This document shows positions 11,001 to 24,152 of a stretch of DNA of 64,000 nucleotides, piece after piece. The stretch comes from Atrichornis clamosus. Its lineage: Eukaryota; Chordata; Aves; Passeriformes; Menuridae. Every line of letters starts with the position of its first letter. Position 1 is the first letter of the stretch. A program made the position numbers and the translations under genes. The notes under the pieces were generated by a model. The model was not told the origin of the DNA. It was given only the letters and a program-made list of their open reading frames with translations, and did no database searches. The stretch lies in assembly GCA_013400975.1 (NCBI GenBank), contig WBMZ01003323.1:1-64000 (forward strand), written 5' to 3'.

Positions 11001-14000
11001 CTCTTTACTGTCTACATTTTCAGATTTAACAGTGAAACCAACCTTAGTGAAATTCTCCTTTTTTAAGACAGGTCAAATTTGTTCACGTGGATTTTCTCCC
11101 TATGCATATGTTACAAATAAAAAGAAATCCATTCTTCAAATATCAGTTACATTTACAAGTATCCAATACATGCATTTCTTTTAAGTGACTTTAATACGGG
11201 GTGACATAGCCCTGTGCTGACATGGGTTTAATGAATCCCAGTAAAAGTAATTCAACTTAAGAAATTGAAACACATAAGTTCACAATTTTTTCCTCCTACA
11301 CATTTTGAACATTTCCTGTCAGAGCACATATCTATAAGTCAAAAACTGGTTAAAGGCCAATGCTTTATACTGACTGTGAATTTGACAAGTCTAGTGTTAA
11401 TTACAGTCTTGACATCCTTAGACAACCAAAAAAAAGAGGAATGTGTGGTTGACTGGTAAAGCAAGAAATGTTGATGATACAAAACCTGCAATTCACAGAT
11501 ATTTACATCATTATTTCAATAAAAATAGATTCAACCAGGAAGTAAACTGTGCCAAGGTAGCTGGAGAAGAAATAAGCCTTTATTAGCATTACTGTAGTTG
11601 TTTTGTGACCTTAACATGGAATTTCAGGAAGAATTCACTTCTGGTACTGGAAAAGAACTTTACTGAAGCAAAGATATCTCATCCTATTGTTTCTTTAACT
11701 CCAGTATCTTCTCTGCTTTGTACTTAATCCAAAACCAGTTTGAACATACAGATTCAACTCTCTCAGAAAGAAGGTCAGGCCAGGCTCTAAATTAACCACA
11801 GTAAAATAATGATAACATAAATTTAGCTCATTTTTAAGGATATATATTGAAAATAGCATTTGTTGCTTTGTTTCTTGGATGTACATTTTTCAAGCTTGTG
11901 AACCTATTAAATAGAAGTACAGTATTTAGCATATTTTTATACTTAAAACCCATAAAATAATGCCAAATTATATTGATTTCTTGATTCACTTTATACAACA
12001 TCTTTTTCAAGCTCTGGACTCAAAATATATGGGTATTATAGGATTAATTTACCAGTGTATAACCAGTACTGTATGTTGAAGTCAGTAAATTTTTGTTTCT
12101 CTTTATTTCACTGAGTTATGCCAGCATTAAATTGATATAATGCAGCAGTGGATATGGCTCAGAGATTATGCAGAGTTTATTGTGACTTTATGATAGATAA
12201 AAATAAGGGAATCGAAACATTTATATTCAGAAGAAAGCAGCTCAACTCTGATAAAATGAAACTCAGCAACTTTACTTTTGTAGGAAAGCATTTGTTCCTT
12301 TCAAAAATGCCAAAAAGTAAATTACACTTAATTAATCAAACTTTGAGTGATTTCCAATTAGTTTCCCACAGTTCTTCTATGACAGCTCTCTCCGTTATTA
12401 CAGTGTGTGAAAACAATAAGCAAAAGAGAATGACAATACATAATAACCAGGAGAAATTCAAACATCATAACTTCATAAAACTCTCTTGTTCATGTTCTGA
12501 ATTCTTGCTTCTAAGTAAAAAAAAACCCCTTAAAAACTCCAAAATTAAGTTTGTGAACACAACCGAAGTAACATTTATTCAGAATGCACCTATGACTTAC
12601 CGTAGGATGGGAAAGATAAAATACTTTTTGTTTTAAGTAAAATCTTAATTTCAATGTATTCTAATTTCCCTAACCAAAAATATCTACAGAATGGCATGCT
12701 CTTCTTGTCCATCCTACTCTTGCTGTCAAAGCAAGTGAAATCATAGAAATTGACCCTCAATGTTTACCTTTCTATCTAAACCAAGACATTTAATCTGAGA
12801 AAAACAAAAGTAGACAGGAAGCAAAAATATAACACATAAGTCAGTACTTCCACAAATGGAAAAAATAAAGGGATCTGCAATATCAGGCCTGTTCTTCCTA
12901 CTGCAAAAATGGAATTTGTAGTTATTCTTTGTAGAATGTTAGCTCTGCCACTGTAGGAGAAACATTTCCAGAAAGGAGAACTATAATTTCTTTCTCTGTG
13001 TCAAATATTATTGGTGTCTCCCACGCAAGCAGATCACTGATGCACTCATTTTCAATTGCATCTCCCTGACTTTGAGATCTTTCTGTAGATATTTTTGCAA
13101 GTGCTTCAGCAAATGATGAGGAGAAATCAGTTTATTTGTTTAAAATAGTATAGTATGCTATTATAATTTTATGCATTTACTTCTTATTTTTCTAAAAACC
13201 AAGTCAAATTCTTAGCAGTTCTGACTTGCTTCTCTCTGCTTTTGTTCTTTTAAAAAAAACCCCTAAAAATTATAATATCTTGAATACAGCCTATCTGCAG
13301 AGTATCTCTGATTCTCAATGCTTAATCATTGCCTTCTTAACCTTTAGCTGATTTTAACAGTAACATCCTTTGCACTATTGTTCTGATTCCTGTGTTGGAA
13401 CAGCTAATTACTATATGGACTTCATATGTGCTCAACTAAAAGTAGCATCTGGAAATTCAGCCTTATTTTTTTACTTTATTCTCTATATAGGAAATCTTTT
13501 ATATCATACCCATATGTGCTGGCAACTTTCAAATCTCTGTGTCATTGACAGCTGCTAAGTCTAGGGAGGAGGCTGCTGGAAACTCGTGCATCGTAAGAAC
13601 ATGCACAAGTCCTTCACCACGCACAACTTCTTGCTGAACAGTGTCTTTTCATGCAGCAGAATAAAAGAACATGGAAAATTAATTGGGAGAAAATGGACAA
13701 GAGAAGGCATATGGTAGAACCTCATAGTTACTAGAGAAAATACTTCACAAATTATGGAGAGTTGGTAAAATTTCTGGCAAGTTTCTCAGATTGTTAGTAG
13801 CACAATAACAGTTATCTGCTGCTTTTCTCTGTATTTTCTATCATCTCTACCCAAGGATAAACATCAACACCATAGCAATTGAAGTGGTCTAAAATTTTCA
13901 GCACCGGAATTTTCTAAAATCTTCAAGTTCCTTTAGGATGGAACAACTTAGGTAGTTCACGCCAAAGAACAAAAATGTTACACAGTCACTATGAACAGGC

Positions 14001-14513
14001 AGGCATAGAGGCAAAAGTAGCAGCACATCCATCTTGAAAGCTAAGGAGGACCTTATAAGCTTGGTGTCATATGGGAAATGAGGCAGGAATACAAGTGAGT
14101 TGAAGCTACAAAAATAATCTGATATTTTCTGTGGAAAGAAAAGAGTGATTTATAAAATATTAGGCTTTGACCATTGTGAAATACTCATTCAAGAAAAACA
14201 CCATTCACTCTCCAAGCTAAAAATTGTACAAAAGCATAGTGGTTGCATCTCACTATAAAATTTGTTTGCATTCCAGTGCAGTGATTGTTGCAATGCTGAG
14301 GCAGTATATTGCTTTTTCCTGCTTGCAAGTGCTAAGAAGGGCATATCTGATAAACACAGGTTCAAACTGGTTATAAGAACTATGATAATTCTTAAGGGAG
14401 AACTTTTGTAAAGAACCAGGATTTCTGCAAAACTTGCGTGAGCAACTCTTCACACTTTTGCACTGGAGATGTTAGGTGCAAATTGAGATCAGAGAGCAGT
14501 GAGATCAAACCTT
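5006..14513. other. Unassigned AT-rich non-coding DNA (9.5 kb)
   Basis: I see no LINE, LTR or SINE similarity, no exon with convincing borders and no RNA gene. The longest minus-strand frame (8698-9240, 180 codons) and the longest plus-strand frame (12148-12636, 162 codons) encode unrecognised, low-information peptides. They are close to the longest frames expected by chance in this much AT-rich DNA. Small A-runs next to C-runs occur at about 12518 and 13250. Confidence 0.5.
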
Positions 14514-14828
14514 TCAATGGTTGCAAGCTGGGAGGAAACATGTCTGTCTCTTTTCTCAGATAAATAGTGGTGGACAAGAGAAAATGACCTGAACTGGCTG
14601 CAGGGAACTTTAGACTGGATATTAGGAAAAATTTCAACACTGAAACAGTCAGAGCATTGGAACAAGCTGCCCAGGGAAGTGGTTGAGTCACCGTCCTTGA
14701 AGGTATTTAAAAGATGTGTAGATATGGACTTGGGGTCATAGTTTAGTGGTACTTTTGGCAGTGTTAGGTTTATGGCTAACTTGATCTAAAATGTCTTTTT
14801 CCAACCTAAATTACTTTGTGGTTCTACT
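14514..14828 (+). mobile_element. CR1 LINE 3' fragment
   Basis: It reads in the order typical of the CR1 3' region: 'ctcttttctcag', 'gagaaaatgacct', 'agactggatattaggaaaaat', 'ttggaacaagctgcccagg', 'agtggttgagtcacc', 'cttgaaggtatttaaaaga' and 'cttgatctaaaatg'. The 3' end lies near 14828 at 'gtggttct', where the terminal repeat is decayed. About 315 bp remain from the end of ORF2 into the 3' UTR. Drift from the family pattern is moderate. Confidence 0.88.
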
Positions 14829-15844
14829 CTGCTGATGCTGCTGGTGCACTCACGAGTGAGCTGGAAACTCCTCAGGCAGAAGAGAGAAGAGAGGTGACCT
14901 GAAGTTTCACCTCATGGCTCCAAGACTGACACTGAGGTATTCTTTCATCAAACAGGCAAAATCACAGCAACAGCTTGGAGATGAAGTCAAGAAGTAGTAA
15001 GGATCAATAATTAATTTTTAACAAATAATGAGGGCAACAAATACAATATTTTTTACAGGACATAGAGGTTTCATCTCTGGGAAACTGTGAATAATGCTGG
15101 ACTTCCTTCAGACCCAGATATTCCTGGTAGGAATCTCTATGAAAATCTTTATCCCGAGTTAGCCTAATGGTGTTATCCTTGTTTCATATGTTGCAATAAG
15201 CTTGCCAAGAATGTTTAAACTGCATCTCAGTGCTCACAACATTTGGCTACTGTAAACAGTCACAGACCATCACAATTGGTAGAAAATCTCTGCTTTCCCC
15301 AGGAGTTCCTGGAGCTAAAGTTGTCACAGTGCAGCTTTTTGGGCCACCTGGAATACAGAAAGTTGGTACTTATCTGCAGTCATCTTAAACAGGATTGCAA
15401 GTTAATATCATCATGAGGACTCTTTAGTCTGATATTTTCTCTCCTCTCTCCCTATTTCATGCTCCAGGGAGTGAGGAAACCCCTTTCAGAAAGTATCTTT
15501 ACTACGTGAAGCTGTTAAAAAGGTATTTTTGATTAATGGGCTGAGTTCTATTAATGAAAACCTAAATTGTTTTAAAAACATTATCCTAAGAACTCTTTTC
15601 ACTTGTAATAATTTTAGCAAACACATCATAAAGCAAGGCTTTAGCCCTATATTCTGAAAAGAAAACAATTGACCTTTATGCAACTGTGTCTGTTGAAAAG
15701 CAAACCGATTTGGGTAAGCAGGATTTTGTGGCCTTCCCATCTGCCACTGGTCAAGGATGTGCAGAGGAATGTTTTTTCAATAAACAAGCTGCCAAACTCA
15801 GGAACAATTTCATTCTCTGAGACCTATAACCACAAATCTGGATA
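14829..15844. other. Unassigned non-coding DNA between two CR1 copies
   Basis: AT-rich sequence with no recognised repeat. An open frame starting at 15669 on the plus strand runs from unique DNA into the neighbouring CR1 and is not a gene. Confidence 0.5.
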
Positions 15845-16257
15845 TAGACCACACATGTCCTATGAGGAGCAGTTGAGGGAGCTGGGGTTGTTTAGCCTGG
15901 AGAAAAGGAGGCTCCGGGGTGACCTTAGGCTCTCTACAACTGCCTGACAGGAGGCTGTATCCAGGTGAGAATTGGTCTCTTCTCCCAGGCAACCAGTGAC
16001 CGGATGAGAGGAAATGGCCTCAAGTTATGCCAAGGTAGGTTTAGATTTAATATTTGGGAAAATTTCTTCATCAAAAGGTTTATCAACATTGGAACAGGTT
16101 ACTCAGGGTAGTTGCTGACTCACCATCCCTGGAGGTGTTTAAGGATAGACTGGATGTGGCACTTCGTGCCGTGGTCTAGTTGACATGGTGGTGTTCGGTC
16201 ATAAGTTGAACTCAATGATGCCAGGGGTCCAACACAACTGATGCTGTGTTTCTGTGA
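15845..16257 (+). mobile_element. CR1 LINE 3' fragment including ORF2 C-terminus
   Basis: The first 100 bases translate to the end of CR1 ORF2: a YEEQLRELGLFSLEKRRLRGDL-like run is readable from about 15859 to 15920. It continues with 'tcttctcccaggcaacca', 'gaggaaatggcctcaagtt', 'ttggaacaggttactcagg', 'tccctggaggtgtttaa' and a 3' end near 16257. This is a better-preserved copy of the same 3' region as the element 1 kb upstream, in the same orientation. The C-terminal frame closes after the ORF2 end, as expected at the 3' UTR. The element is 5'-truncated, as most CR1 copies are. Confidence 0.92.
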
Positions 16258-19200
16258 AACAGATCAGATATAATTCCTCAGAACAAGGAGAGAGAAATTT
16301 AAGAGGCAGAAAATACTACTAAACTTCTGATTCCTCTAGAATTTTTAGAAGCCATCACAGAAAGAGTTGTGAGCATGAAAGGGACACAGTAAACACTACC
16401 AGTCTGAGGAGTTCCTGTAGCTGGTGGTCCAAAGCCAGCAGTCATGGATAGTTTTCAGGGCTGAGCATATAAGATTTAGCTAACTTTACATTTCTACATT
16501 TTGAATCTCTTTGAGTGGCACAATAGACTTGAAAATGTAAAGCAGATCTGAACGCTCAAGGTTTAGCATGGATTTGACCTAATTATCAAAGTGATTCTGA
16601 ATCCCTACTAGCTGGCAAAACTTAGAATCCTAGAAACATGAAGTCCTAGACATCAGCCTCAGTGTGTGTTCAGTAAGGCTTGTTTCTTCATTCAGCTAAA
16701 GATCATGTTGAGTTCTCTATCTGGCTTAGAAAGGAGGCAGACCCTGTGCAGCCACATATTTCCATTGCAGCTTAACCAAGTCAAGAAAAACAGATAAAAT
16801 CAAGATATTTGGCAATAATCTTTCACAAGGAAAACTGTTAGGAGATCTAAAATGCTGGAAAATCTCCTTGAAATTCATAGCATTAAGCACGTAAAGAATA
16901 TTTAAAATAATTTCAATCAGGTCTGGAACTACCATATAGAAGATTTAATACTCAAATACTGGCTCACTGTATGGTGATAAACAGAGTATCCAAAGGATCT
17001 TTTCATAAGTCTGGAGTCTAAAACGTCCCTCTCCAGAAATGAAAATTCTAAGTAGAAATTAAACTATTGGATATTTCTGACATACCAACCAAGCTGTAGA
17101 CAATGCAAAGGAGAAAGAAGAGGGAAAAAAAAAGAAAGAAAGATAATAGATTTGGAACAACATGCTAGTCTGTGCTTAGCAGATAATAACGTCAGAAAGA
17201 CTTTTAAAAGAAATCTTTAAAAAGTGAAGTTATTTTTGTTCTGTCCCTCTTTTAGAAAGCACCTAATTCTTTCAATTAATTGGTTTGAATGACAGTTGTA
17301 AACTAATGAGCTACAGATGTCCAACTCTATAAGATGCAGCAGGAAAACATGGTTTATTTATCAGTTCCTTACAAGGGGAAAGAAAACCCAAAAACTTTTT
17401 ATCTGTTCTTTTTATTTGTGTTTAGTTCCTTCTAACTTTGCAAAAATCTTTAGCTCCATCTTCAGAGCAGTAATGTACATGCACCTTCAAAGCAAAGAGG
17501 TAGAAATCTGTTAAACATACCACAATGCACTGGAAAGTAACACAGCACAAATGCTTTGAAATAAGGTTGAAAGCAAGAGAGGGTTTAAACCAAGTGTGAA
17601 GCAGAAAACTTTAAAGTACACTACCTCCCGTGAATTGGTCCTGGTTATGGAAGCTGCTTGTGCTAAATTGGTTTGAGAAGTCCTTGTATGGTGTAAACAT
17701 GCATTTGTGTAAATATTTGCCTGAACAAGGCTGGGTTTGGGGAAAGGAGTAGGGAACGCATTAAAAAATGCTGATGTATTTAACCAAGTAAAATACCGGG
17801 TAATGAGCTGACGGACTTAAAGCTGCCACTGAAAGTTGACACTCAGCTGTTGATAGCAGAGGCTAAATATTTAAGAGGCTACCATATTAGAAAATAGAAA
17901 AGCCATCATTTGGCAGAGGTAATGGGCCTGTTGTCAGCTGCATGACAACTGGGTTATAGAGTAGTCAGGCTAAGGAAGTCAGATGACTATAGAATAAACT
18001 AATTCTCAGCTGAGATTATGGTTGCTTTAAATGTCAGTACTTTAAAGGCATTTTATCACTTGAAAGTGTCAGGTATGCTTTTAGCAATGGTTTCCTTTTT
18101 TCCCCCATCCCACCAGTGCAGCTCCTCTCTGAGATCAGGTAGGGCTCTGACCTGTGTTGCTGAGAACTTTGCATCTCCCTGAACTGCTAGTGAGCAGGCT
18201 TGTTTGGTTCATTGCTATTTCAGTTACTCAGCTTGCAGTGTTTTCAGAACCCTCTTCATGCAAATAACTCTTGCAGCTCAGTAACCTGAGTTTGTAGTAG
18301 TAGTTTGGGATCTAATTTTTACTGTAATCACAAGGGTGTTGAAGAACAGACTTAAATCCCTACATGCCTGATGTAAACATACACATTCAGTTGAATATGC
18401 TTCAAGACCAGCTTTAAGAAGACAGACTTCCTCTTCTCAAATTCAGCAAAGTATTTCATACTGTAATTAAAATGCTACTGATCATAAAGAACATTAATGT
18501 TTGCATTGTTTTTTTAATAAAGGCTAATTAAAGCAAATTTAAGTTTTAATAACAGCTAGGAGAATAGTACTTAAGACATTTCAAATTAAGCTGGACACAT
18601 TATGTTCAAGACAAGCGTCCCAAAGCAACCCTTACTAATTGCCAATTGTGCTCCTTTCTGCAGAATGTAATCCTTTCAGCCTTAGGAAGATACATGTTGC
18701 CCTGGAATTTGCTTGTTATCTCTTCATCTCTCCCCCAAAGTCAGGCTGTAAAAAGAACAGCTTTAACACTCATGAACCTGCTCTTGCTCCCATTGATTCA
18801 GGGTTGTGCAAAATATGGTTGGACTGGTTCAGTCAAACATTAAAAGTTGTTAAAGCCATAACAAGCTTCTGAGTTACCCAATAAAATTTGCTCCTGACAT
18901 GCCTGTTGCTACTAATCTTTTTCTTCATGGGTCCCAAACAGCATGTTCAGCTCAGCAGGTACTTTCTTCTTTACCTGTCTAATGCAAGTTGGCCTAACAA
19001 TGGAAGGACAGATAAGATGATTCAATCTCTCTACTGCCAAATAAATAGTTAAAAGAGAAAGTGGAGAAGGAACGTGAATGATGTGTCAAAAGAGCAGCTG
19101 CTGTGGTACCTCAGATTTATCTCTCTATGGATGCTGGATTATGCCAGATTCTGTAGGGAATACATTAACTCATCCCTAAAGTAAGCACTACCCCAACAAT

Positions 19201-20317
19201 GAAAAAAGGCAGCAAACGCATGTGTGGGAATTCTCCACTAGTTAACAAAAAGAGGTTTCCTGAAAAAATTCCAAATAATCCTCCCTGCCAGTAATTTTGG
19301 GAAATGAAGGGTCTCATGCAGAGGCTTCAAGGTCACTTTTCACAGCCCTAGGGGACACAAGTTTAACAGGAAATACAGCTGCTCTCCCAGTCTTACACTT
19401 ACATGAAGAAAAAGCACAGTCTCTTAGGAAAACAAACATTCATATGACAGAAGAGCTGGTGATACCAGGACAGCAAGACAGCCTTCAGACAATTCCCTGC
19501 CCTTAAACTGAAGTCAAACTGTAGACTGTCGTGGCCAGCAGGGAAAGCATTTCCCAGGATCTACCCCTTCTTATCTCCTGCTGAGATTCTCTACACTGTA
19601 CTATAAGAGTGTGTGTATAGTAATATTGTCCCTTCAAAATTGCCTAGAAACATGAAATCAAACTCTTTCCATGGGTAAAATGTAGTAAAGGAAATAAAAG
19701 TGATTGAAACAGTGGTCAGATAGGCAAATTATTTATGCTCTGTGTACATAAGTGTGATACTCTTAATATTAACTGGACTTATTTTGTAGCTGTATTTATT
19801 TCTTAGTCTCATGTAATGCTTTTTCTTAATAAATGTCAGTCATTGCTTCTAATTTATCTATGCTTGTTTTTAAGAGTATTCTTTCTAGAAGAAAATTGCT
19901 GTTCTCTAGTTCTTAATTCTGGTTTTAATTAATCTGAGCTGCCAGTCTGTGTCAGCACAATGATGTAAAGTGAGTGGGATACACAAGGTAGAACTTGATG
20001 GCTGGTGGGCATTATTAGATAAACTTATGGACGTTTTAATTCTACTGAGATCTAATCCATGCACTGTGCATTACAACTGTCTGGTAATACTCTGCCAAGA
20101 GCTATTAGAATTTCACATCAGAAGTATCATATGAATGGCTGAAATAAGACAGTTTTTAATATAGCTGTATATAACAGTTTTAACATTTTATTGACTAGTA
20201 GATTTTGGTTGGGAGCAATATTGGGAGAGATATTCTAGAGACACAAGGATGTAAATAATGGGGTTCAAACTGCTAAAGAAAAGGTTTTTCGGGGACAAAC
20301 ACTGCTAAATACAGTAT
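16258..20317. other. Unassigned AT-rich non-coding DNA
   Basis: No repeat family or gene was recognised. A short GAAA-rich run lies at about 17127-17145. Open frames are under 80 codons. Some stretches, for example 17.6-18.0 kb, have varied, non-repetitive sequence that could be conserved regulatory DNA, but that cannot be judged from one genome. Confidence 0.45.
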
Positions 20318-20386
20318 GCCAGGAGTCGGACTCAGTGATCCTTGTGAGTCCCTTCCAACCCAGGGTATTCTATGATTGTATGTAAA
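20318..20386 (+). mobile_element. CR1 LINE (or CR1-tailed SINE) 3' end
   Basis: 'gactcagtgatccttgtgag', 'tcccttccaacccaggg' and 'tattctatgattgta' form a nearly intact CR1 3' terminus ending near 20386. Only about 70 bp are left, so a full CR1 cannot be separated from a SINE that borrowed this tail. No tRNA-like head is visible upstream. Confidence 0.82.
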
Positions 20387-23300
20387 TTCAGGCGCAACCA
20401 GACTAATTGGACCGTTCATTTTTATCTTTTCTCCTAGATAACAAATTAAAATCAGGGAGCATAAACTTCATGGTATCACCTTTCCATGTCCTGTGCAATG
20501 AGCCAGCCTACAAGCTTTCTTCTACGAAGATGTCTTCCTATGGCCTCAGATTTTCACCACTGCAATAGCCTATCTTCTCTAGTACCTAAGATGCATGACA
20601 CAGGAATTAAATCACAAAAAAAAGGAAAGCGCTGACTCACTGTCCTGTTTAATTTCACTGCATGTGGGCTGCTGAAAAGCTGCAGCCTCTCTCAACACAG
20701 ATGTTGGGAATTTGGAAATTAGCTCCAAAATCTCTAGTTCCACTGTCACAGACTATCCTGATGATGCAGCTTGGTACAACAGCTTGATAGTTTTGAGGAG
20801 CATAGACAAGGCTTGTTAGCATAGAAAATATCAAAATGCAAATATTTGCATCCTTCACCCCTTTGGTATTCCAGGATAAAAGCAAACATCTAACCCTTCA
20901 GTGGGCTATTTCTCTTTGTACCACCACAAGTTCATTTTTACTTTCATAACAGAAAATATTTGCTCTCTGTCAGTTTAAGTACTTTGAACAGGAAATACAA
21001 ATCACTATCCTCATCCATGGACAGAGGAAACAGAAATCAAGAGATGTGAATCAATCTGAGAAAATTCATGCTGGAAATCACTCTAATAAACAGGAATGGA
21101 ATGTTGGGTTAGTAGAAGAGGAATTCCCTATTTAGCAAGGTATGTCTCCTTTCATTAAAAATCCTTTTAGGAAGTATGTCCCAAATCACTTGTTCAACGT
21201 GACTATGAGAAGATTCTGTGTTTAAATAATGCGTCTAGCTCATAGTATATTTTCCATACTAAGCAAAAAAGGGTGGCATTTTTTACTATCAACATGTGAG
21301 AATAAATTGATTTTACATTTGCAGTTCTAATGTCCATTGTTCTGAGTGGATTTGTAAGCACTCCTTGGATTGCATGATAAAAATTAATAGAAGCTAGAAA
21401 ATGAGAGGTTTTACCTATGCTGCTCTTCCACATAATACCATAATGTATATGTATAGAAGAATTTTGTCCCTTTTTCCCCCCTAGTAATGATGCAAAAATT
21501 GACATTTTTACTAAGTAAATAGGTCTTCTCTAGCTTTAATAGGTTTTTACTAAGGTTCTCAGAACCAGCTTGTTCTAATAAGAAGCAGAAGCTGCAGCAA
21601 GTCTGTAATTCCTCCTTACCCTTCTGAATTTATCTAGAGATTTCACAAAGCTCAGCTTGCTTGCAAATGTGGAATTCCTTTTGTTGTTTCCCCTTGTTCT
21701 TATATTGTATCATGCATCATTCCATTAGTCCACAGCTTAGTGCTCATTGATTATCATCACTCTTTTTGTGCTTGATAATGTTTACTAAGGTTTTAACAGC
21801 ATTTCTGCACACAATAACTGTAGCTAACAGATGAAAAACACAGCCATTTCAGTGCAAAACAATTAGCTTACATATCCTTCAGATACTGCTTGTGTTATAA
21901 AGTACAAGTTAAGAAGGAAGAAACCATGCATGTTAATTGAAAATAAAAAAAATACATTACTGGCATATATTCAGATGCAGCAAAATGTAGTACTTAGGCA
22001 CTGCAATTAATAGGTTCACTTCATAGGGAGTGTTTAAGTGCTTTATAGTCTTGCTTTAGAGCTCTGCATAAGTCATTCTGATAATCACACACAATTCAGG
22101 ATACTCTTGTAGTATCAAGAGACTGACAGAATATATATATGCTCCTTTCTTCCTCATTGCACCCAAGCTTCCTAGAGCATCACTGTTCTCTGCATCCATG
22201 CAGGCAGTCTTCCAAAGAAGCCAGCAGCATGTAATTCAGTGCTAGGCACTGGGCAAACCCAACATCACCAGGAGTTGCCCAGTACCAAGCTTTCCTTGAA
22301 GTCTAGTAAAATACCTTTCCGAAGAGTAAAAGCTCTTTTCTGCAGAAATACAAAACAAATCCAGGAGGCAAAAAGTCGTTTATGTGGCCAGAAATTGTTG
22401 CCTGTGAACCCAGAGGAGGCTGGAAGCGTGACAAACTGCTGCCACCTGCTGCTGGTTCATTTTCAGCCACCGAAGTTCAGGCAAACCAAATTCGCAGCAG
22501 CCAGCAGAAATTGCAGATCATCACTTTCTTTAGGGGAAAAGGGAAGAAACAACCTGCTATATTTATCCCGAGAGTAGGAAAGCACTGATTAGACCTAGGG
22601 CACTAGTGCCAGTACTGTGGTTGCTAGCATTCAGTACCTCGGCTTTTCTACCCTGCAATCACCTATCTGTCAGTAACTTAAATGTGTGACCTTGAGAAAG
22701 CAAATTAAGCTTTTTAACACTATTTTCCAAGCAGTAAAAGGGAAATAAAACTTCCAGATTTTTTTCAAGAGTGTCTAGAGGTGTTGAATACATTCATGTG
22801 ATTGTTTAGAAGTGTGCTTTTTGTAATTATCTTTACATCTTAATTATTTCAGAAGATTATTTTAATAAAGTTCCAATTGTAATAAAATTTTCAGGCTTTA
22901 TTAATAAGCAAGCATTAATATTGAACTGTAAGGCAGTTAGTCTGCTCCAATTGCATGTATAATAGGGAAAAAAGAGACCAGCCTGCATTAACAGGGCAAG
23001 GCTAGATAATACAGTATTTTTGTAAAGGTTTACATCCGTGCATTGTATGTGGCTCTGTGCACTTGTCAGTGAGGTCATGAAAAAAATGACAGGATGTATC
23101 TGGAGACTTGTTTTTTAAATATGTCAGCAATCATTGAATTTCAAATCAAACTCAGAGCTCAAGTTAACATGCTCCATGTTTACTAATAGATGCCAATTCA
23201 TGAAGCCCCACAGTCTAGTAGAGGCAATACAATGAGTATAATAAATGCTAGCCAGATAGCTAAGAGCTCTGACTGTTTTAGCGACCTGTAGGTATCACAC

Positions 23301-23557
23301 ATTTTTGAAGGAAATCCTACCCTGCTGGTGACACTGTAATGCAAACCCTCCTGATCTCACTGCCAAGTGTAGAAGACTGAGCCACAGAAGTGGAACTGCC
23401 AGCAAGTGATTTTCTGTGATCAAGGTGTGTGTCTCTGTAAAGGGGACTTTGATGGCCCTGGGTGAAGATGAAGGGAACTGGTTCCCCAGCTGGCAGCTCT
23501 CTCAGGGGTGGCAGCAAAATCCTGGAGCTCTCAAATTTTGGGGATGACCTGGAGCCT
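20387..23557. other. Unassigned non-coding DNA
   Basis: No repeats were recognised. Frames such as 22239-22577 (+, 112 codons) have no domain I know. The segment around 22.86-23.09 kb has balanced, non-repetitive sequence and is a guess for conserved non-coding DNA. Confidence 0.45.
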
Positions 23558-23852
23558 GATCATAGAATCATATGATCATTAAAGTTGGAAAAGAATTTCC
23601 AGGATCATAGAGTTCAACCATTAACTCGACACCACTATGTTCACCACTAAATCATATCCCCAAGTGTCACATCCACATGCATTTTGGACATTTCTGGGGA
23701 TGCTGACTCTACCACTTCCCTGGGCATCCTGTTCCATTGCCTGACCACCCTTTTAGAGAAGAAATTTTTCCTAATAATTAATCTAAATCTCCCCTGGTGC
23801 AACTTGAGGCTATTTGCCTCTTGTAGGGGTCCAGAACTGAACACAGTTGCAT
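23558..23852 (-). mobile_element. CR1 LINE 3' fragment, interrupted by an LTR
   Basis: It starts with 'tgatcatagaatcatatgat', the reverse complement of the CR1 end. It then follows the antisense 3' UTR: 'agagttcaaccattaac', 'ccaagtgtcacatccacatg', 'ctaccacttccctgggca', 'agaagaaatttttcctaat' and 'ctcccctggtgcaacttgag'. The last part, 'ccagaactgaacacag', belongs further inside CR1. Similarity stops at 23852, exactly where an LTR begins, so the LTR probably landed in this CR1. The other side of the CR1 is not found beyond the LTR. Confidence 0.88.
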
Positions 23853-24152
23853 TGTGTCTAGCTAGGGTGAAGTGAATTCTCCCACAGAAGCCTTCACGGT
23901 GCTGTGTTTGGCACTGGTAGCTGGAAAGGTGTTGGTAACACACCTGTGTCTTGGCTACTGCTGAGCAGCGCTGGCACGGCATCGGTGCTGTCTCTACAAC
24001 GTTCTGCCCCTCCATCAGTAGACTTGGGGTGGGCAAGATCCCGGGAGGAGTCACAACTAGGCCAGCTGACCCAAATTGACCAAAGGGATATTCCATATCC
24101 TATGACATCTGCTCAGATATAAAAGCTAAGAAAAAGGAGAAGGAAGGGGGGG
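23853..24152 (+). mobile_element. Endogenous retrovirus LTR, 5' (U3) fragment
   Basis: It begins 'tgtgtctagctagggtgaag', matching the sense start of the same LTR family as the complete copy at 31064-31529. The U3 pattern follows: 'ccagctgacccaaattgac', 'caaagggatattcca', 'tatgacatctgctcag' and a TATA box 'atataaaag' at 24117-24125, then a purine-rich 'gaaggggggg'. The downstream part with the poly(A) signal and 3' terminus is missing, so it is a truncated solo LTR. No retroviral genes lie next to it. A 149-codon minus-strand frame spanning this piece and the CR1 is an artefact of the junction. Confidence 0.8.

Noticed and set aside
12148..12636. 162-codon plus-strand open frame as a gene
   Set aside because: It is very AT-rich, rich in Lys, Asn and Ser, has no domain or splice context, and is of a length expected by chance in this much sequence.
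23647..24096. 149-codon minus-strand frame as a protein
   Set aside because: It crosses the CR1/LTR junction and reads antisense to the LTR, so it is a chimera of two repeats.
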